This document shows, piece by piece, positions 33,119 to 42,725 of a stretch of 64,000 nt of DNA (the first letter of the stretch is position 1; each line of letters opens with the position of its first letter). The notes below the pieces were generated by a model. It was not told the origin of the DNA and did no database searches. It saw only the letters and a program-made list of their open reading frames with translations. The stretch is from assembly GCF_043099285.1 (NCBI RefSeq), contig NZ_CP170723.1, forward strand, positions 1,178,001 through 1,242,000, read 5' to 3'. The DNA is from Oryzobacter telluris (GTDB lineage Bacteria > Actinomycetota > Actinomycetes > Actinomycetales > Dermatophilaceae). Made by a program: the position numbers and the translations under genes.

Positions 33119-33994
33119 GTGGCAGCGACGACTCTCGACGGCAAGGCGATCCTCGGCACGATCAAGGACGAGCTGCGCGCCCGCGTGGCCGCCCTGGCCG
33201 AACACGGCGTCGTCCCCGGCCTGGGAACCGTGCTCGTCGGGGACGACCCCGGCAGCCAGTGGTACGTCGGCGCGAAGCACAAGGACTGCGCCGAGATCGG
33301 CATCCACAGCATCCGCCGCGACCTGCCCGCCGGCACCTCGCAGGAGGACGTCCTCGCCGTCGTGCGCGAGCTCAACGCCGACCCCTCGTGCACCGGCTTC
33401 ATCGTCCAGCAGCCGACCGGGCTCGACGAGAACGCGATCCTCTCGGCGGTCGACCCCGCCAAGGACGTCGACGGCCTGCACCCCACGAACCTCGGCTGGC
33501 TCGTCCTCGGCGAGAAGGCGCCCCTGCCGTGCACGCCGGTCGGCTGCATCGAGCTGCTGCGCCGCTACGACGTGCCGATCGCCGGCGCGAAGGTCGTCGT
33601 CGTGGGCCGCGGCATCACCGTCGGCCGCCCGCTCGGCCTCATCCTCACCCGCCGTTCGGAGAACGCCACGGTCACGTTGTGCCACACCGGGACCCGCGAC
33701 CTCGCGGCCGAGGTGCGCCAGGCCGACATCGTCGTCGCGGCCGCCGGGGTCCCCGGGATCGTCACCGCCGACATGGTCAAGCCGGGTGCGGCCGTCCTCG
33801 ACGTCGGTGTGAGCCGCGTGGTCGAGGAGGGCAGCGGGAAGTCCGTCGTCGCCGGTGACGTCCACCCCGACGTCTGGGACGTCGCCGGCTTCGTCAGCCC
33901 GAACCCCGGCGGGGTCGGTCCGATGACGCGCGCCATGCTCCTGTCCAACGTCGTCGAGGCGGCCGAGCGACAGGTCACTGGGGCAGGCACCTGA
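33119..33994 (+). CDS. folD: Methylenetetrahydrofolate dehydrogenase/cyclohydrolase
   Basis: 291 residues. Bifunctional cytosolic enzyme that interconverts 5,10-methylene-, methenyl- and 10-formyl-tetrahydrofolate. Visible are YVGAKHKDCAEIGI with the catalytic Lys (about residue 54-56), VDGLHP, PCTPVGCIELL, the NADP loop GRGITVGRPL and NPGGVGPMT. The usual QLPLP is QQPTG here. The start is GTG with AAAGGA upstream, behind a probable ZTP riboswitch. Its stop overlaps the ATG of the antiporter gene (TGATG), so both are made from one message. Confidence 0.94.
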   Translation: MAATTLDGKAILGTIKDELRARVAALAEHGVVPGLGTVLVGDDPGSQWYVGAKHKDCAEIGIHSIRRDLPAGTSQEDVLAVVRELNADPSCTGFIVQQPTGLDENAILSAVDPAKDVDGLHPTNLGWLVLGEKAPLPCTPVGCIELLRRYDVPIAGAKVVVVGRGITVGRPLGLILTRRSENATVTLCHTGTRDLAAEVRQADIVVAAAGVPGIVTADMVKPGAAVLDVGVSRVVEEGSGKSVVAGDVHPDVWDVAGFVSPNPGGVGPMTRAMLLSNVVEAAERQVTGAGT

Positions 33995-35091
33995 TGGCGG
34001 GTGCCAGCCCGACCATGACCCGGGTCTGGAAGGTCGTCCCGCTCGTCTCCCTCGTGGCGCTCGCCGCCACCTGGGGCCGCGACATCAACATCGCCGTGGT
34101 CCTCCTCATCGCCGTACTGCTCGCGGCGGCCGTGCTGGCCGCCGTCCACCACGCCGAGGTCGTCGCCCACCGGGTGGGGGAGCCGTTCGGCTCCCTCGTG
34201 CTCGCGGTGTCGGTGACCGTCATCGAGGTCTCGCTCATCGTCACCCTCATGCTCTCCGGCGGTGAGGAGGCGGCCACCCTCGCGCGTGACACCGTCTTCG
34301 CTGCGGTGATGATCACCGTCAACGGGATCATGGGCCTCTCGCTCCTGCTGGGGGCGCGTCGGTTCAACTTCGTCCACTTCAACGCCGAGGGCACCGGTGG
34401 TGCGCTGGCCACCGTGGCAGCGCTGGCGGGGCTCTGCCTCGTCCTCCCCACGGTGACCACGGGCGAGGCCGGGCCCGAGTTCACGGGCGGCCAGCTGACC
34501 TTCGCGGCCCTGGCGTCCTTGTCCCTCTACGCGGCGTTCGTCGTCACCCAGACCGTCCGGCACCGCGACTTCTTCCTCCCCGTCACCGACCAGGGCAAGC
34601 CCCTCACCGAGGACGACCACGCCGACCCGCCCACCGACCGCGAGGCGCTCACCTCCCTGGGGCTGCTCCTGCTCTCGCTCGTCGCCGTCGTCGGGCTGGC
34701 GAAGATCGAGTCCCCGGCGATCGAGTCCACCGTGCTCGCCGCCGGCCTGCCGGTGTCGTTCGTCGGCGTCGTCATCGCCCTGCTCGTCCTGCTCCCGGAG
34801 ACGATCGCCGCGGCCAACGCCGCGCGCCGCGAGCGGATCCAGACCTCGCTCAACCTCGCGATGGGCTCGGCGATGGCGAGCATCGGCCTGACCATCCCGA
34901 CCCTGGCGGTCGCGTCGATCTGGGTCCCGACGCCCCTGCACCTCGGCCTCGGGGCGACCCAGATCGTGCTGCTCGGCATCACGATGGTCGTCGCGGTCCT
35001 CACGGTCGTGCCGGGTCGGGCCACCCGCCTGCAGGGGTCGGTGCACCTCACCCTGCTCGCCGCGTTCCTCTACTTCTCGATGGCGCCGTAG
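33994..35091 (+). CDS. chaA: Calcium/proton antiporter of the ChaA type
   Basis: 365 residues with about 11 membrane segments. The two halves each carry a CaCA-type exchange motif: GEPFGSLVLAVSVTVIEVS near residue 65 and LPETIAAANAARRERIQTS near residue 268, the latter followed by LNLAMGSAMASIGLT. ChaA exchangers move Ca2+ or Na+/K+ outward against protons. Coupling to folD by stop-start overlap is unusual but need not mean a shared function. Confidence 0.87.
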   Translation: MAGASPTMTRVWKVVPLVSLVALAATWGRDINIAVVLLIAVLLAAAVLAAVHHAEVVAHRVGEPFGSLVLAVSVTVIEVSLIVTLMLSGGEEAATLARDTVFAAVMITVNGIMGLSLLLGARRFNFVHFNAEGTGGALATVAALAGLCLVLPTVTTGEAGPEFTGGQLTFAALASLSLYAAFVVTQTVRHRDFFLPVTDQGKPLTEDDHADPPTDREALTSLGLLLLSLVAVVGLAKIESPAIESTVLAAGLPVSFVGVVIALLVLLPETIAAANAARRERIQTSLNLAMGSAMASIGLTIPTLAVASIWVPTPLHLGLGATQIVLLGITMVVAVLTVVPGRATRLQGSVHLTLLAAFLYFSMAP

Positions 35092-35255
35092 CCCTCTCCT
35101 GAGGGTGCCCTGAGCAGGCAAAACATCGTTCGGACCGGTTTTCGTCGAAACCGTTGCGCGGCCCTCCCCCGTGACCGTACGTTGACCCCGCGGCGCGTCG
35201 CGTCGGCTGCCGCGAGTCGCGGCACAGTCGCACTTCAAGTGGGGGACCACCAAGC

Positions 35256-38200
35256 ATGAGACCACGCCGTCACGCCCTTCGAGCCCTGGTCCTCGTGGCC
35301 GTCGTGACGGGGCTCTCGACGAGCCCCGCCGTCGCCGCGCAGCACACCGTCGCCCCCCGGGCGGCCACCGCCGCGCAGGCGCTGCCGTCGCTGGCGGCGG
35401 CCACCGAGCCGGCCGGCTACGTGCCGCTGTCGCCCGCGCGCCTGCTCGACACCCGGTCCACCGGGGCCACGGTCGACGGCGTCGGCAAGGGCGGCGGGAC
35501 GGTCAAGGGCGGCACCCCCCGCGCGGTCCAGGTGACCGGTCGCGGCGGCATCCCCTCGTCGGGCGTCTCCGCGGTCGTCCTCAACGTCACGGCGGTCAAG
35601 CCGAGCGCGAGCACCTTCGTCACGGTCTACCCCGACGGCGAGACGCGCCCCAACACCTCCAACCTCAACATCGTCGCCGGGTCGGTCACGCCGAACCTCG
35701 TGGTGACGAAGGTCGGCTCGAACGGCAAGGTGGCGTTCTTCGTCAACGCCGGCGCGAGCGACGTCCTCGCCGATGTCGCGGGCTACTTCCCGGCCGGCGG
35801 CTCGTTCGTGCCGCTGTCCCCGGCCCGCCTCATGGACACTCGGTCCACCGGCGCGACCATCGACGGCCAGGGCAAGGGCGGTGGCGCCATCGCGCAGAAC
35901 GGCACCCGTACCCTCACGGTCGGAGGGCGCTACGGCATCCCCACCACCGGCGTGGAGTCCGTGGTCCTCAACGTCACCGGCGTGGCCCCCACGGCGGGGA
36001 CCTTCCTCACCGTGTGGCCCGCGGGTGCGACCCGGCCGACGACGTCGAACCTCAACCTCAAGAAGGGTGAGGTCCGCCCGAACCTCGTCGTGGTCAAGCT
36101 GGGCACCGCCGCGGCCGTGTCGTTCTTCAACAGCATGGGCTCGGTCAACGTCCTCGCCGACGTCGCCGGGTACATCCCCACGGGCACCACGTTCCACTCG
36201 CTGACCCCGGGCCGCCTGCTCGACACCCGCTCCACGGGTGCGACGGTCGACGGCCAGGGCAAGGGCGCCGGCGCGCTCGGCGCCGGCGGTGTCGTCGACG
36301 TGCAGGTCACCGGCCGCTACGGCATCCCGTCCTCGGGCGTGCGCTCGGTCATCCTCAACGTCACCGGTGTGGCTCCCACGAGCACCACCTTCGTCACTGC
36401 CTACCCGACGGGCGAGGCACCGCCGAACGCGTCGAACCTCAACCTGATCACCGGTGAGGTGCGGCCCAACCTCGTCATCGCCAAGGTCGGCACCGGCGGC
36501 AAGGTGCGCCTGCGTAACAACGCGGGCAGCACCCACCTCCTCGCCGACGTCGCGGGCTACTTCGTCGCCCCGACCTCAAGCACGCCGGCCCAGCTGTCGG
36601 GCACCGTCACGGATGCCGGGGGCACGCACCAGCCGCTCGCCGGAGTCGACGTGCAGGCCGCTCTCGACGGCACCGACGAGTCCGAGATCGCCACCACCGA
36701 CGTCGACGGCCACTACGAGTTCACCGGCCTCACCGCCGGTGAGTACACCGTGTGCTTCGACGCGGCCCAGGCAACCGGCGGCTCGAAGGACGCCGCCGGC
36801 TACATCCGCATCTGCCACGGCCAGACGAGTGACAGCGACCCGCCGACCCCCGTCACGGTCACCACGAACGGGAGCACGGTCGTCGACCAGGCCCTGACCG
36901 CCGGTGCGTCGATCGCGGGCAAGGTCACCCAGGTGACCACCAACTCGCCGCTGCGCGAGGTCATGGTCAACGTGTACAACACGTCGTCGGGCGATGACTC
37001 CGGGAACTTCGGGGACAACGTCTTCACCGGCACCGACGGCACGTTCGTCGCCAAGGGGCTCATCCCGGGCGACTACACCCTGTGCTTCGACGCGACGGAC
37101 GCACTTGGCGGGAACAGCGACGCGACCGGGTACATCAACGAGTGCTACCAGGACGTCACCGAGTTCATCAACCAGATCGAGACTCCCGTCACGGTGGTCT
37201 CGGGTCAGGTCAAGACCGGCGTCAACGCCTCGCTCGCCCGCGGCGCGGCCCTGAAGGGCACGGTCAAGGAGGACGGCACCAACAAGCCCCTCGAGGGCGT
37301 GTCCGTCTACAGCGAACACCGCTTCCCCGATCCCGACAACCAGCCCTGGTACCGCGAGGAGTACCCGTACGCGACGACGGACGCGTCCGGGAACTGGGTG
37401 ATGAAGGGCCTGATGCCGGGTCAGTTCACCGTCTGCTTCGATGGTCAGGAGGCGACCGGCGGCACCTCCGACGCCACGGGCTACGTCCCCGAATGCCACC
37501 TCAACACCAAGACGGGGGTCCCCGAGGACAACACTCCCGTGTCGGTGAGCATCGGCGCTGCGACCACCGTTGACGCCGGGCTCGCTCGCGCCGGCGCCAT
37601 CGCGGGAAAGGTCGTCCAGGACGGTGGCTCCACGCCGCTGGCCGACGTCTCGATCTCCGTGTACTCAGCCACGACCGACTCCTTCGGCGGGACCCAGACG
37701 GCGTCGGACGGTACCTACATCGTCCGTGGGCTGGCTCCCGGCACCGACTACGAGATCTGCTTCATGGGCGCTGACGCCACCGGCGGCACCAGCACCACCG
37801 GATACGGTCTCGAGTGCTACAACGACGGGACGCCGACGGACGTCCCCGTCACGGCGGGGGTGACGTCCACGGCCAACGCGGGACTCGCCATTGCGGGGGC
37901 GATCAAGGGCCGCGTCACGGACTCTGTGGGTGGGGCCGGGGTGGCGTCTGCTGATGTCATTCTCTACGACCCCGTGTCGGGGAACTCCTACACAGCCACC
38001 GGAGAGGACGGCAGCTACGAGTTCAAGGGTCTTGACGCAGGCAGTGACTACATCGTCTGCGTCGACACCTACTCGGCCGAGGGAGCCAGCACGACCGGCT
38101 ACGTCCCCGAGTGCTTCGACAACCAGCCCTACACGGACCTCGACCCGGTCGGGACGGCAGTCTCCGTGAGCACCGGCGTGGCGACGACCGTGAACCTCTC

Positions 38201-38531
38201 TCTCGCTCGTGGGGCGGCCATCGCCGGCAAGGTCTCCGACGGGAGCGGGGGCGCCGGGCTCGGTGACGTCTACATCACCGTCCTGTCGCCCACCAGCGAG
38301 TACTACGACGTCACGGCGGACGACGGCACCTACCGCGTGTCCGGGCTGCCGGCGGGCACGCAGTACGTCGTGTGCTTCGACGGGTCGGGCGCCACCGGTG
38401 CCAGTCTGAACGGGTACGACAGCGAGTGCTACAACGACAAGCCGTTCGACTCGCAGGACCCGTCGCTGAACAAGGTGACCACCACGGCCGGGAACGCGAC
38501 GACGGTCAACGCGGCCCTGGCTCGCCTCTGA
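35256..38531 (+). CDS. Large secreted repeat protein with carboxypeptidase-regulatory-like domains
   Basis: 1091 residues. A Sec signal (residues 1-28, ending AVAA) is followed by three copies of a 120-130 residue unit that starts PLSPARLLDTRSTGATVDG and ends DVLADVAGYF (about 54-170, 183-300, 312-438). Six Ig-like units of about 105-115 residues follow, beginning IAGKV or similar at about 446, 551, 665, 780, 883 and 988. Each Ig-like unit has two conserved Cys in a T/VVCFD...ECY context, likely a disulfide. There is no LPXTG or membrane anchor, so it is secreted or held by its repeats. Function is unknown; adhesion or cell-wall association is plausible. Tandem units suggest expansion by duplication. 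Confidence 0.82.
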   Translation: MRPRRHALRALVLVAVVTGLSTSPAVAAQHTVAPRAATAAQALPSLAAATEPAGYVPLSPARLLDTRSTGATVDGVGKGGGTVKGGTPRAVQVTGRGGIPSSGVSAVVLNVTAVKPSASTFVTVYPDGETRPNTSNLNIVAGSVTPNLVVTKVGSNGKVAFFVNAGASDVLADVAGYFPAGGSFVPLSPARLMDTRSTGATIDGQGKGGGAIAQNGTRTLTVGGRYGIPTTGVESVVLNVTGVAPTAGTFLTVWPAGATRPTTSNLNLKKGEVRPNLVVVKLGTAAAVSFFNSMGSVNVLADVAGYIPTGTTFHSLTPGRLLDTRSTGATVDGQGKGAGALGAGGVVDVQVTGRYGIPSSGVRSVILNVTGVAPTSTTFVTAYPTGEAPPNASNLNLITGEVRPNLVIAKVGTGGKVRLRNNAGSTHLLADVAGYFVAPTSSTPAQLSGTVTDAGGTHQPLAGVDVQAALDGTDESEIATTDVDGHYEFTGLTAGEYTVCFDAAQATGGSKDAAGYIRICHGQTSDSDPPTPVTVTTNGSTVVDQALTAGASIAGKVTQVTTNSPLREVMVNVYNTSSGDDSGNFGDNVFTGTDGTFVAKGLIPGDYTLCFDATDALGGNSDATGYINECYQDVTEFINQIETPVTVVSGQVKTGVNASLARGAALKGTVKEDGTNKPLEGVSVYSEHRFPDPDNQPWYREEYPYATTDASGNWVMKGLMPGQFTVCFDGQEATGGTSDATGYVPECHLNTKTGVPEDNTPVSVSIGAATTVDAGLARAGAIAGKVVQDGGSTPLADVSISVYSATTDSFGGTQTASDGTYIVRGLAPGTDYEICFMGADATGGTSTTGYGLECYNDGTPTDVPVTAGVTSTANAGLAIAGAIKGRVTDSVGGAGVASADVILYDPVSGNSYTATGEDGSYEFKGLDAGSDYIVCVDTYSAEGASTTGYVPECFDNQPYTDLDPVGTAVSVSTGVATTVNLSLARGAAIAGKVSDGSGGAGLGDVYITVLSPTSEYYDVTADDGTYRVSGLPAGTQYVVCFDGSGATGASLNGYDSECYNDKPFDSQDPSLNKVTTTAGNATTVNAALARL

Positions 38532-38538
38532 CCGAGCA

Positions 38539-38596
38539 CCCCGCACGACGAACGGCCCGGCCCCGCAAGGGGACCGGGCCGTTCGGTGTCGTGGGG
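38539..38596. terminator. Strong bidirectional hairpin terminator
   Basis: Core arms GAACGGCCCGG and CCGGGCCGTTC with inner CCCC/GGGG around a GCAA tetraloop (38550-38584). Outer arms CACGAC/GTCGTG and CCCC/GGGG add further pairing. It sits between the convergent repeat-protein and mdh genes. Confidence 0.85.
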
Positions 38597-38597
38597 C

Positions 38598-39587
38598 TCA
38601 GATGAGGCCGAGGCCCTTGACGGCGTCGCGCTCCTCGGCGAGCTCGGCCACGGAGGCGTCGATCTTCCCGCGCGAGAAGTCGTCGATGTCCAGGCCCTGC
38701 ACGATCGACCACTGGCCGCCCGAGACGGTGACGGGGAAGGAGGAGATGAGCCCCTCCTGCACGCCGTACGAGCCGTCGGAGCGCACGGCCATCGAGACCC
38801 AGTCGCCCTCGGCCGTGCCCTGCACCCAGGTGCGGGCGTGGTCGATGGTCGCCGACGCCGCGGAGGCCGCCGACGACGCGCCACGCGCCTCGATGATGGC
38901 CGCGCCGCGCTTGGCGACGGTGGGGATGAAGGTGTTCGCCAGCCAGTCCTGGTCGCCCACGGCCTCGGCGGCGTTGCGGCCGCCGACCTCGGCGTGGAAC
39001 AGGTCGGGGTACTGCGTGGCTGAGTGGTTGCCCCAGATCGTCATCTTGCGGATCTCGGTGACCGGCACGCCCAGCTTCGCGGCGAGCTGCGAGATCGCGC
39101 GGTTGTGGTCGAGGCGGGTGAGGGCCGAGAAGCGCTCGGTGGGGATGTCGGGGGCGTTGCTCATCGCGATGAGGGCGTTGGTGTTCGCCGGGTTGCCGGT
39201 GACGGTGATGCGGACGTCGTCGGCCGCGACCTCGTTGAGCGCCTTGCCCTGCGGGGCGAAGATGCCGCCGTTGGCCTCGAGGAGGTCACCGCGCTCCATC
39301 CCGGGACCGCGCGGGCGGGCGCCGACGAGGAGGGCGTGGTTGACGCCGTCGAAGACCTTCGTGGCGTCGTCGCCGATCTGCACGCCGGCGAGCGTGGGGA
39401 AGGCGCAGTCGTCGAGCTCCATGACGACGCCCTCGAGCGCCTTGAGCGCCGGGGTGATCTCGAGGAGGCGCAGCTCGACCGGGGTGTCCGGGCCGAGGAG
39501 CGCACCGCTGGCGATCCGGAACAGGAGGCTGTAGCCGATCTGGCCGGCGGCGCCGGTGACGGCGACCTTGACGGGCGTCTGGCTCAC
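38598..39587 (-). CDS. mdh: NAD-dependent malate dehydrogenase
   Basis: 329 residues, group 2 (cytosolic-type) malate dehydrogenase of the TCA cycle. NAD motif VTGAAGQIGYSLL near residue 10, substrate-binding arginines in GARPRGPGMER, TGNPANTNA, catalytic Asp in LDHNRA and catalytic His in WGNHSATQ. Length is normal. It is convergent with the large secreted protein and divergent from a membrane protein. Confidence 0.96.
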   Translation of the reverse strand: MSQTPVKVAVTGAAGQIGYSLLFRIASGALLGPDTPVELRLLEITPALKALEGVVMELDDCAFPTLAGVQIGDDATKVFDGVNHALLVGARPRGPGMERGDLLEANGGIFAPQGKALNEVAADDVRITVTGNPANTNALIAMSNAPDIPTERFSALTRLDHNRAISQLAAKLGVPVTEIRKMTIWGNHSATQYPDLFHAEVGGRNAAEAVGDQDWLANTFIPTVAKRGAAIIEARGASSAASAASATIDHARTWVQGTAEGDWVSMAVRSDGSYGVQEGLISSFPVTVSGGQWSIVQGLDIDDFSRGKIDASVAELAEERDAVKGLGLI

Positions 39588-39682
39588 GGGGGTACCCCTT
39601 CGTACGCGAGGAAATGTGTCGCCTCGACGCTATCAGCGCCACGGCGTGGCGCCGCGGGCGGCCGTGTGGTGGGCTGGCCCGT

Positions 39683-40504
39683 GTGACGACCCCCACGACC
39701 GACGCGACCACGCGCCCGGACCGTCGTCCGATGGTCGCCGCCGTCGTCACCGCGGTCGTCTCGCTGGCCCTCGCCCTCGCCGCCGCGCGCTTTGGGTGGC
39801 TCGGCCCGGACGTCGGCCGGGGGAGCGGTTTCTGCGAGGCGCCGAGCGGTGGCTGGGTCGTGCAGCCGGCCAACACGTGGAGCAACCTGGGCTTCGTCGC
39901 GGCTGGCTTGGCCGTGGCGGCGTACGCCGCCGACCGGGTCCGGCTCGGGGTGACGATGGGTGCGCACCCGGGGCTCGCGCTCACCTACGCCGTGGTGGTG
40001 GTCCTCCTCGGACCCGGCTCGATGGCGATGCACGCCACCCAGACCCAGCTCGGCGGCCAGCTCGACCTGCTGAGCATGTTCCTCGTGTCGGGCTTCGCCC
40101 TGGCCTACGCCGTGATGCGGCTGCTGCGCCGCGGTCCGGGCCTGTTCGCCGTGCTCTTCCCGGTGCTGGTCCTCGTGGGGATGGTCGTGCTCCTCACCGG
40201 TGGCCGCGTGCCGCTCGTGCGCCACTCGGGCAACGCCGCGTTCGCCGTGATGATCCTGCTCGCCGTGGTGGTGGAGATCGTCCTGTGGCGCCGTCGCGAC
40301 CCGAAGCAGGACGCGGCGTTCGGGGTGGCGTCCGTCGTCGTCCTCCTCGTGGCGTACACGGTGTGGCAGTTCGGCCGTCGCGGTCACCCGTGGTGCGAGC
40401 CCGAGTCGCTCCTGCAGTGGCACGGGCTCTGGCACGTCCTGTGCGCCGTGGCCGCGTACCTGCTCTTCCGCCACGACGTCGCCGAGCGGGCCGCGGCCCG
40501 CTGA
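39683..40504 (+). CDS. Ceramidase-like (CREST superfamily) membrane protein
   Basis: 273 residues with about seven membrane helices and a GTG start at 39683. The conserved pattern of the alkaline ceramidase/CREST group is visible: FCE at the N-terminus, NTWSNLGFV near residue 62, HATQTQLGGQLDLLSM (His and Asp metal ligands) near residue 117, and LQWHGLWHVLCA near the C-terminus. Family members are zinc-dependent membrane amide hydrolases, and bacterial ones are poorly studied. It stands alone between mdh and the aquaporin gene. Confidence 0.72.
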   Translation: MTTPTTDATTRPDRRPMVAAVVTAVVSLALALAAARFGWLGPDVGRGSGFCEAPSGGWVVQPANTWSNLGFVAAGLAVAAYAADRVRLGVTMGAHPGLALTYAVVVVLLGPGSMAMHATQTQLGGQLDLLSMFLVSGFALAYAVMRLLRRGPGLFAVLFPVLVLVGMVVLLTGGRVPLVRHSGNAAFAVMILLAVVVEIVLWRRRDPKQDAAFGVASVVVLLVAYTVWQFGRRGHPWCEPESLLQWHGLWHVLCAVAAYLLFRHDVAERAAAR

Positions 40505-40511
40505 CGTCCGG

Positions 40512-41327
40512 TCAGCGAGGGGCGTCGGGGTCGACGCCCTCGGCGACGCGCACGTCCTCGATCTCGATCTCGCCGGCGATGTCGCGGTCGCGACGGTCGA
40601 CGCCAGTGATGAGGTGGAAGGTCGCCCCGGCGATGGCCGCACCGACGATCGGTGCCAGCCAGAACAGCCACAGCTGCCCGGGGGCGCCGTCGCCGTTGAA
40701 GAAGGCCACGCCCGTGGAGCGTGCCGGGTTCACCGAGGTGTTCGAGATCGGGATGGAGATGAGGTGGATCAGCGTGAGCGACAGGCCGATCGCGATGGGG
40801 GCGAAGCCCTGGGGCGCCCGCGAGTCGGTGGCGCCGAGGATGACGTAGACGAACACGGCCGTGAGGATCGCCTCGGCGACGAACACGGCGACGAGCCCGT
40901 ACCCGCCGGGGGAGTGCTCGCCGAAGCCGTTGGCCGCGAGGTTGCCGGTGGCGTCGAAACCGCTGCGGCCGCGGGCGATCCCCCACACCGCGAGCCCGCC
41001 GAGCAGGCCACCCACCACCTGTGCGCCGACGTACGCAGGCACGTCGCGCCACTCGAAGCGCCGCGCGACGGCGACGCCGATGGTCACGGCCGGGTTGAAG
41101 TGCGCGCCCGACACGTGGCCGACGGCGTACGCCATCGTCATCACCGTGAGGCCGAAGGCCAGGGCGACGCCGACGAACCCGATGCCGACCTGCACGGTCT
41201 GGCCGGCGACGACGTTGGGGGACAGGAAGACGCCGGCGAAGACCGCGGAACCGCAGCCGCCGAACACGAGCCAGAACGTGCCGAGCAGCTCGGCGCCCAG
41301 GCGTTGCACCATCGTGGGGGTGGTCAT
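40512..41327 (-). CDS. aqpZ: Aquaporin, AqpZ-like
   Basis: 271 residues with six membrane helices and both NPA motifs: HVSGAHFNPAVTIG near residue 70 and SNTSVNPARSTG near residue 192. The second NPA is followed by Arg, as in water channels. The narrow-pore residues point to water rather than glycerol. The C-terminal tail of about 35 residues is acidic. The ATG at 41327 (MTTPTMVQRLGAE) is chosen; the frame is open for 12 more codons. Confidence 0.9.
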   Translation of the reverse strand: MTTPTMVQRLGAELLGTFWLVFGGCGSAVFAGVFLSPNVVAGQTVQVGIGFVGVALAFGLTVMTMAYAVGHVSGAHFNPAVTIGVAVARRFEWRDVPAYVGAQVVGGLLGGLAVWGIARGRSGFDATGNLAANGFGEHSPGGYGLVAVFVAEAILTAVFVYVILGATDSRAPQGFAPIAIGLSLTLIHLISIPISNTSVNPARSTGVAFFNGDGAPGQLWLFWLAPIVGAAIAGATFHLITGVDRRDRDIAGEIEIEDVRVAEGVDPDAPR

Positions 41328-41397
41328 GGACGTGATTGTGCTCGCCTGCGACCGCCGCGTCACCGGGACTCGCCGCCCTCTTGCGGCTCGGAGGACG

Positions 41398-42477
41398 TCA
41401 GGGGAGTGGCAGGCGGTACACGAGGTCGACGTCGTGGGCGCTGATCCAGACCGCGTCCGCGTCGGCGGCGACGCTCCCGCTGCCGGACTTCGGCCCGTAG
41501 CGCGCGACGACCGTGTTCGTCGCGGGGTCGATCTTCGCGACCAGGGCGTCGCTGACCCGTGCCCAGACGAACCCGCCTCCGACGGCGAGGTCGCCGCCCT
41601 GCACCGGGCCGCTGTCGACCGTGATCGTGGTGACGACGCGGTTCGTGGCGGGATCCACGCGCGTGACCGTGCCGTCGACGTTGTTCTGCACCCACACCGC
41701 TCCCAGGCCCACGGCGAAGAAGCGCGCGCCCTTGCCGGTGGGGATGGTCGCCTCCAGGGCGCTGGTGGCCACGTTGCGCCGGGTGAGCACGCCGTCCTGG
41801 GGGTTGGTCAGCCAGAGCGCTCCCTCGCCCGCACGGGCGGCGGCCACGCCGACCTCCACCGGGAGGCGGGCGACCACGGTGTCGGTCGTCGGGTCGACCT
41901 TGACGACGGTGCGCTCCCGCCCGAGGGTCACCACCCACACGAAGCCCTCGCCGCTCGCGACCGAGCCCTCCTCCATCACCTCGAGGTCGGGGAGGGCGAT
42001 GCGCGCCAGCACCTTCCCTGATGTGGGGTCGAGGCGGACGAGCGCGCCCGGGTGGGTGCACACCGCGAGCCAGAGCGAGCCGAACCCCTGGTCCATGGCC
42101 GTGCACACGGGGCCGTCCGTGGACACGCGGGCCGACTCGCTCCCGCTGGCCCGGTCGAGCCGCAGGGCCACGTCCACCCCCACGGTGGTCCACGCGTGGC
42201 CGTCGACCACCTGGAGCCAGTCGGCGCCCTTGACGGGCAGGGCCTCCCCACCAGCCTCGATGATGTCGGTGGGCTCGGGGAGCGGTGTCACGGAGATCGA
42301 CGTGGCCGCGGCTGGCGTCGCCGAGCCCACGGGAGAGGTGCGCATCGCCGGTGCGGGAGAGGGCGCCTGGTCGCCCACGATGCCGCAGGCCGCCAACATG
42401 GCTCCCGCGACCGCCACCACGGGGACGCGCGCGACCCAGCAGGGTCGAGCGGCGGCCGTCGACGACATGGTGGCCAT
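41398..42477 (-). CDS. Beta-propeller lipoprotein (YncE/Vgb-like repeats)
   Basis: 359 residues. A signal peptide ends in a lipobox (MLAACG), then a Ser/Pro/Thr-rich linker, and from about residue 95 seven or so repeats of the type GxLVRLDPTSGKVLARI and GAVWVQNN, as in YncE and virginiamycin B lyase-like propellers. The catalytic His/Glu residues of true Vgb are not evident, so binding rather than lyase activity is likely. It lies just before the capsule locus but has its own upstream region (42478-42725). Confidence 0.75.
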   Translation of the reverse strand: MATMSSTAAARPCWVARVPVVAVAGAMLAACGIVGDQAPSPAPAMRTSPVGSATPAAATSISVTPLPEPTDIIEAGGEALPVKGADWLQVVDGHAWTTVGVDVALRLDRASGSESARVSTDGPVCTAMDQGFGSLWLAVCTHPGALVRLDPTSGKVLARIALPDLEVMEEGSVASGEGFVWVVTLGRERTVVKVDPTTDTVVARLPVEVGVAAARAGEGALWLTNPQDGVLTRRNVATSALEATIPTGKGARFFAVGLGAVWVQNNVDGTVTRVDPATNRVVTTITVDSGPVQGGDLAVGGGFVWARVSDALVAKIDPATNTVVARYGPKSGSGSVAADADAVWISAHDVDLVYRLPLP

Positions 42478-42725
42478 CGTCCTCCGCGCCGGACCGGGCG
42501 GCCATGGCCCGTCCTAGCCAGACCACCATGTCCTTGGCCCGGCCGGGTCCTGGCAACTTCACCCTCACCGGCCCTGCTCGCTTCGCCCGTACTCGCTCAA
42601 TGGATGTGTCGGCCATTGGCGCGGGACAGAGCACGTCATGCAGGCCCCGGCTCACCACCACTATCGGCTTAAATGGCCGCATCGGAACGCGTGTGTGCGG
42701 CGATCATCAACGTCGTACGGGTGCG

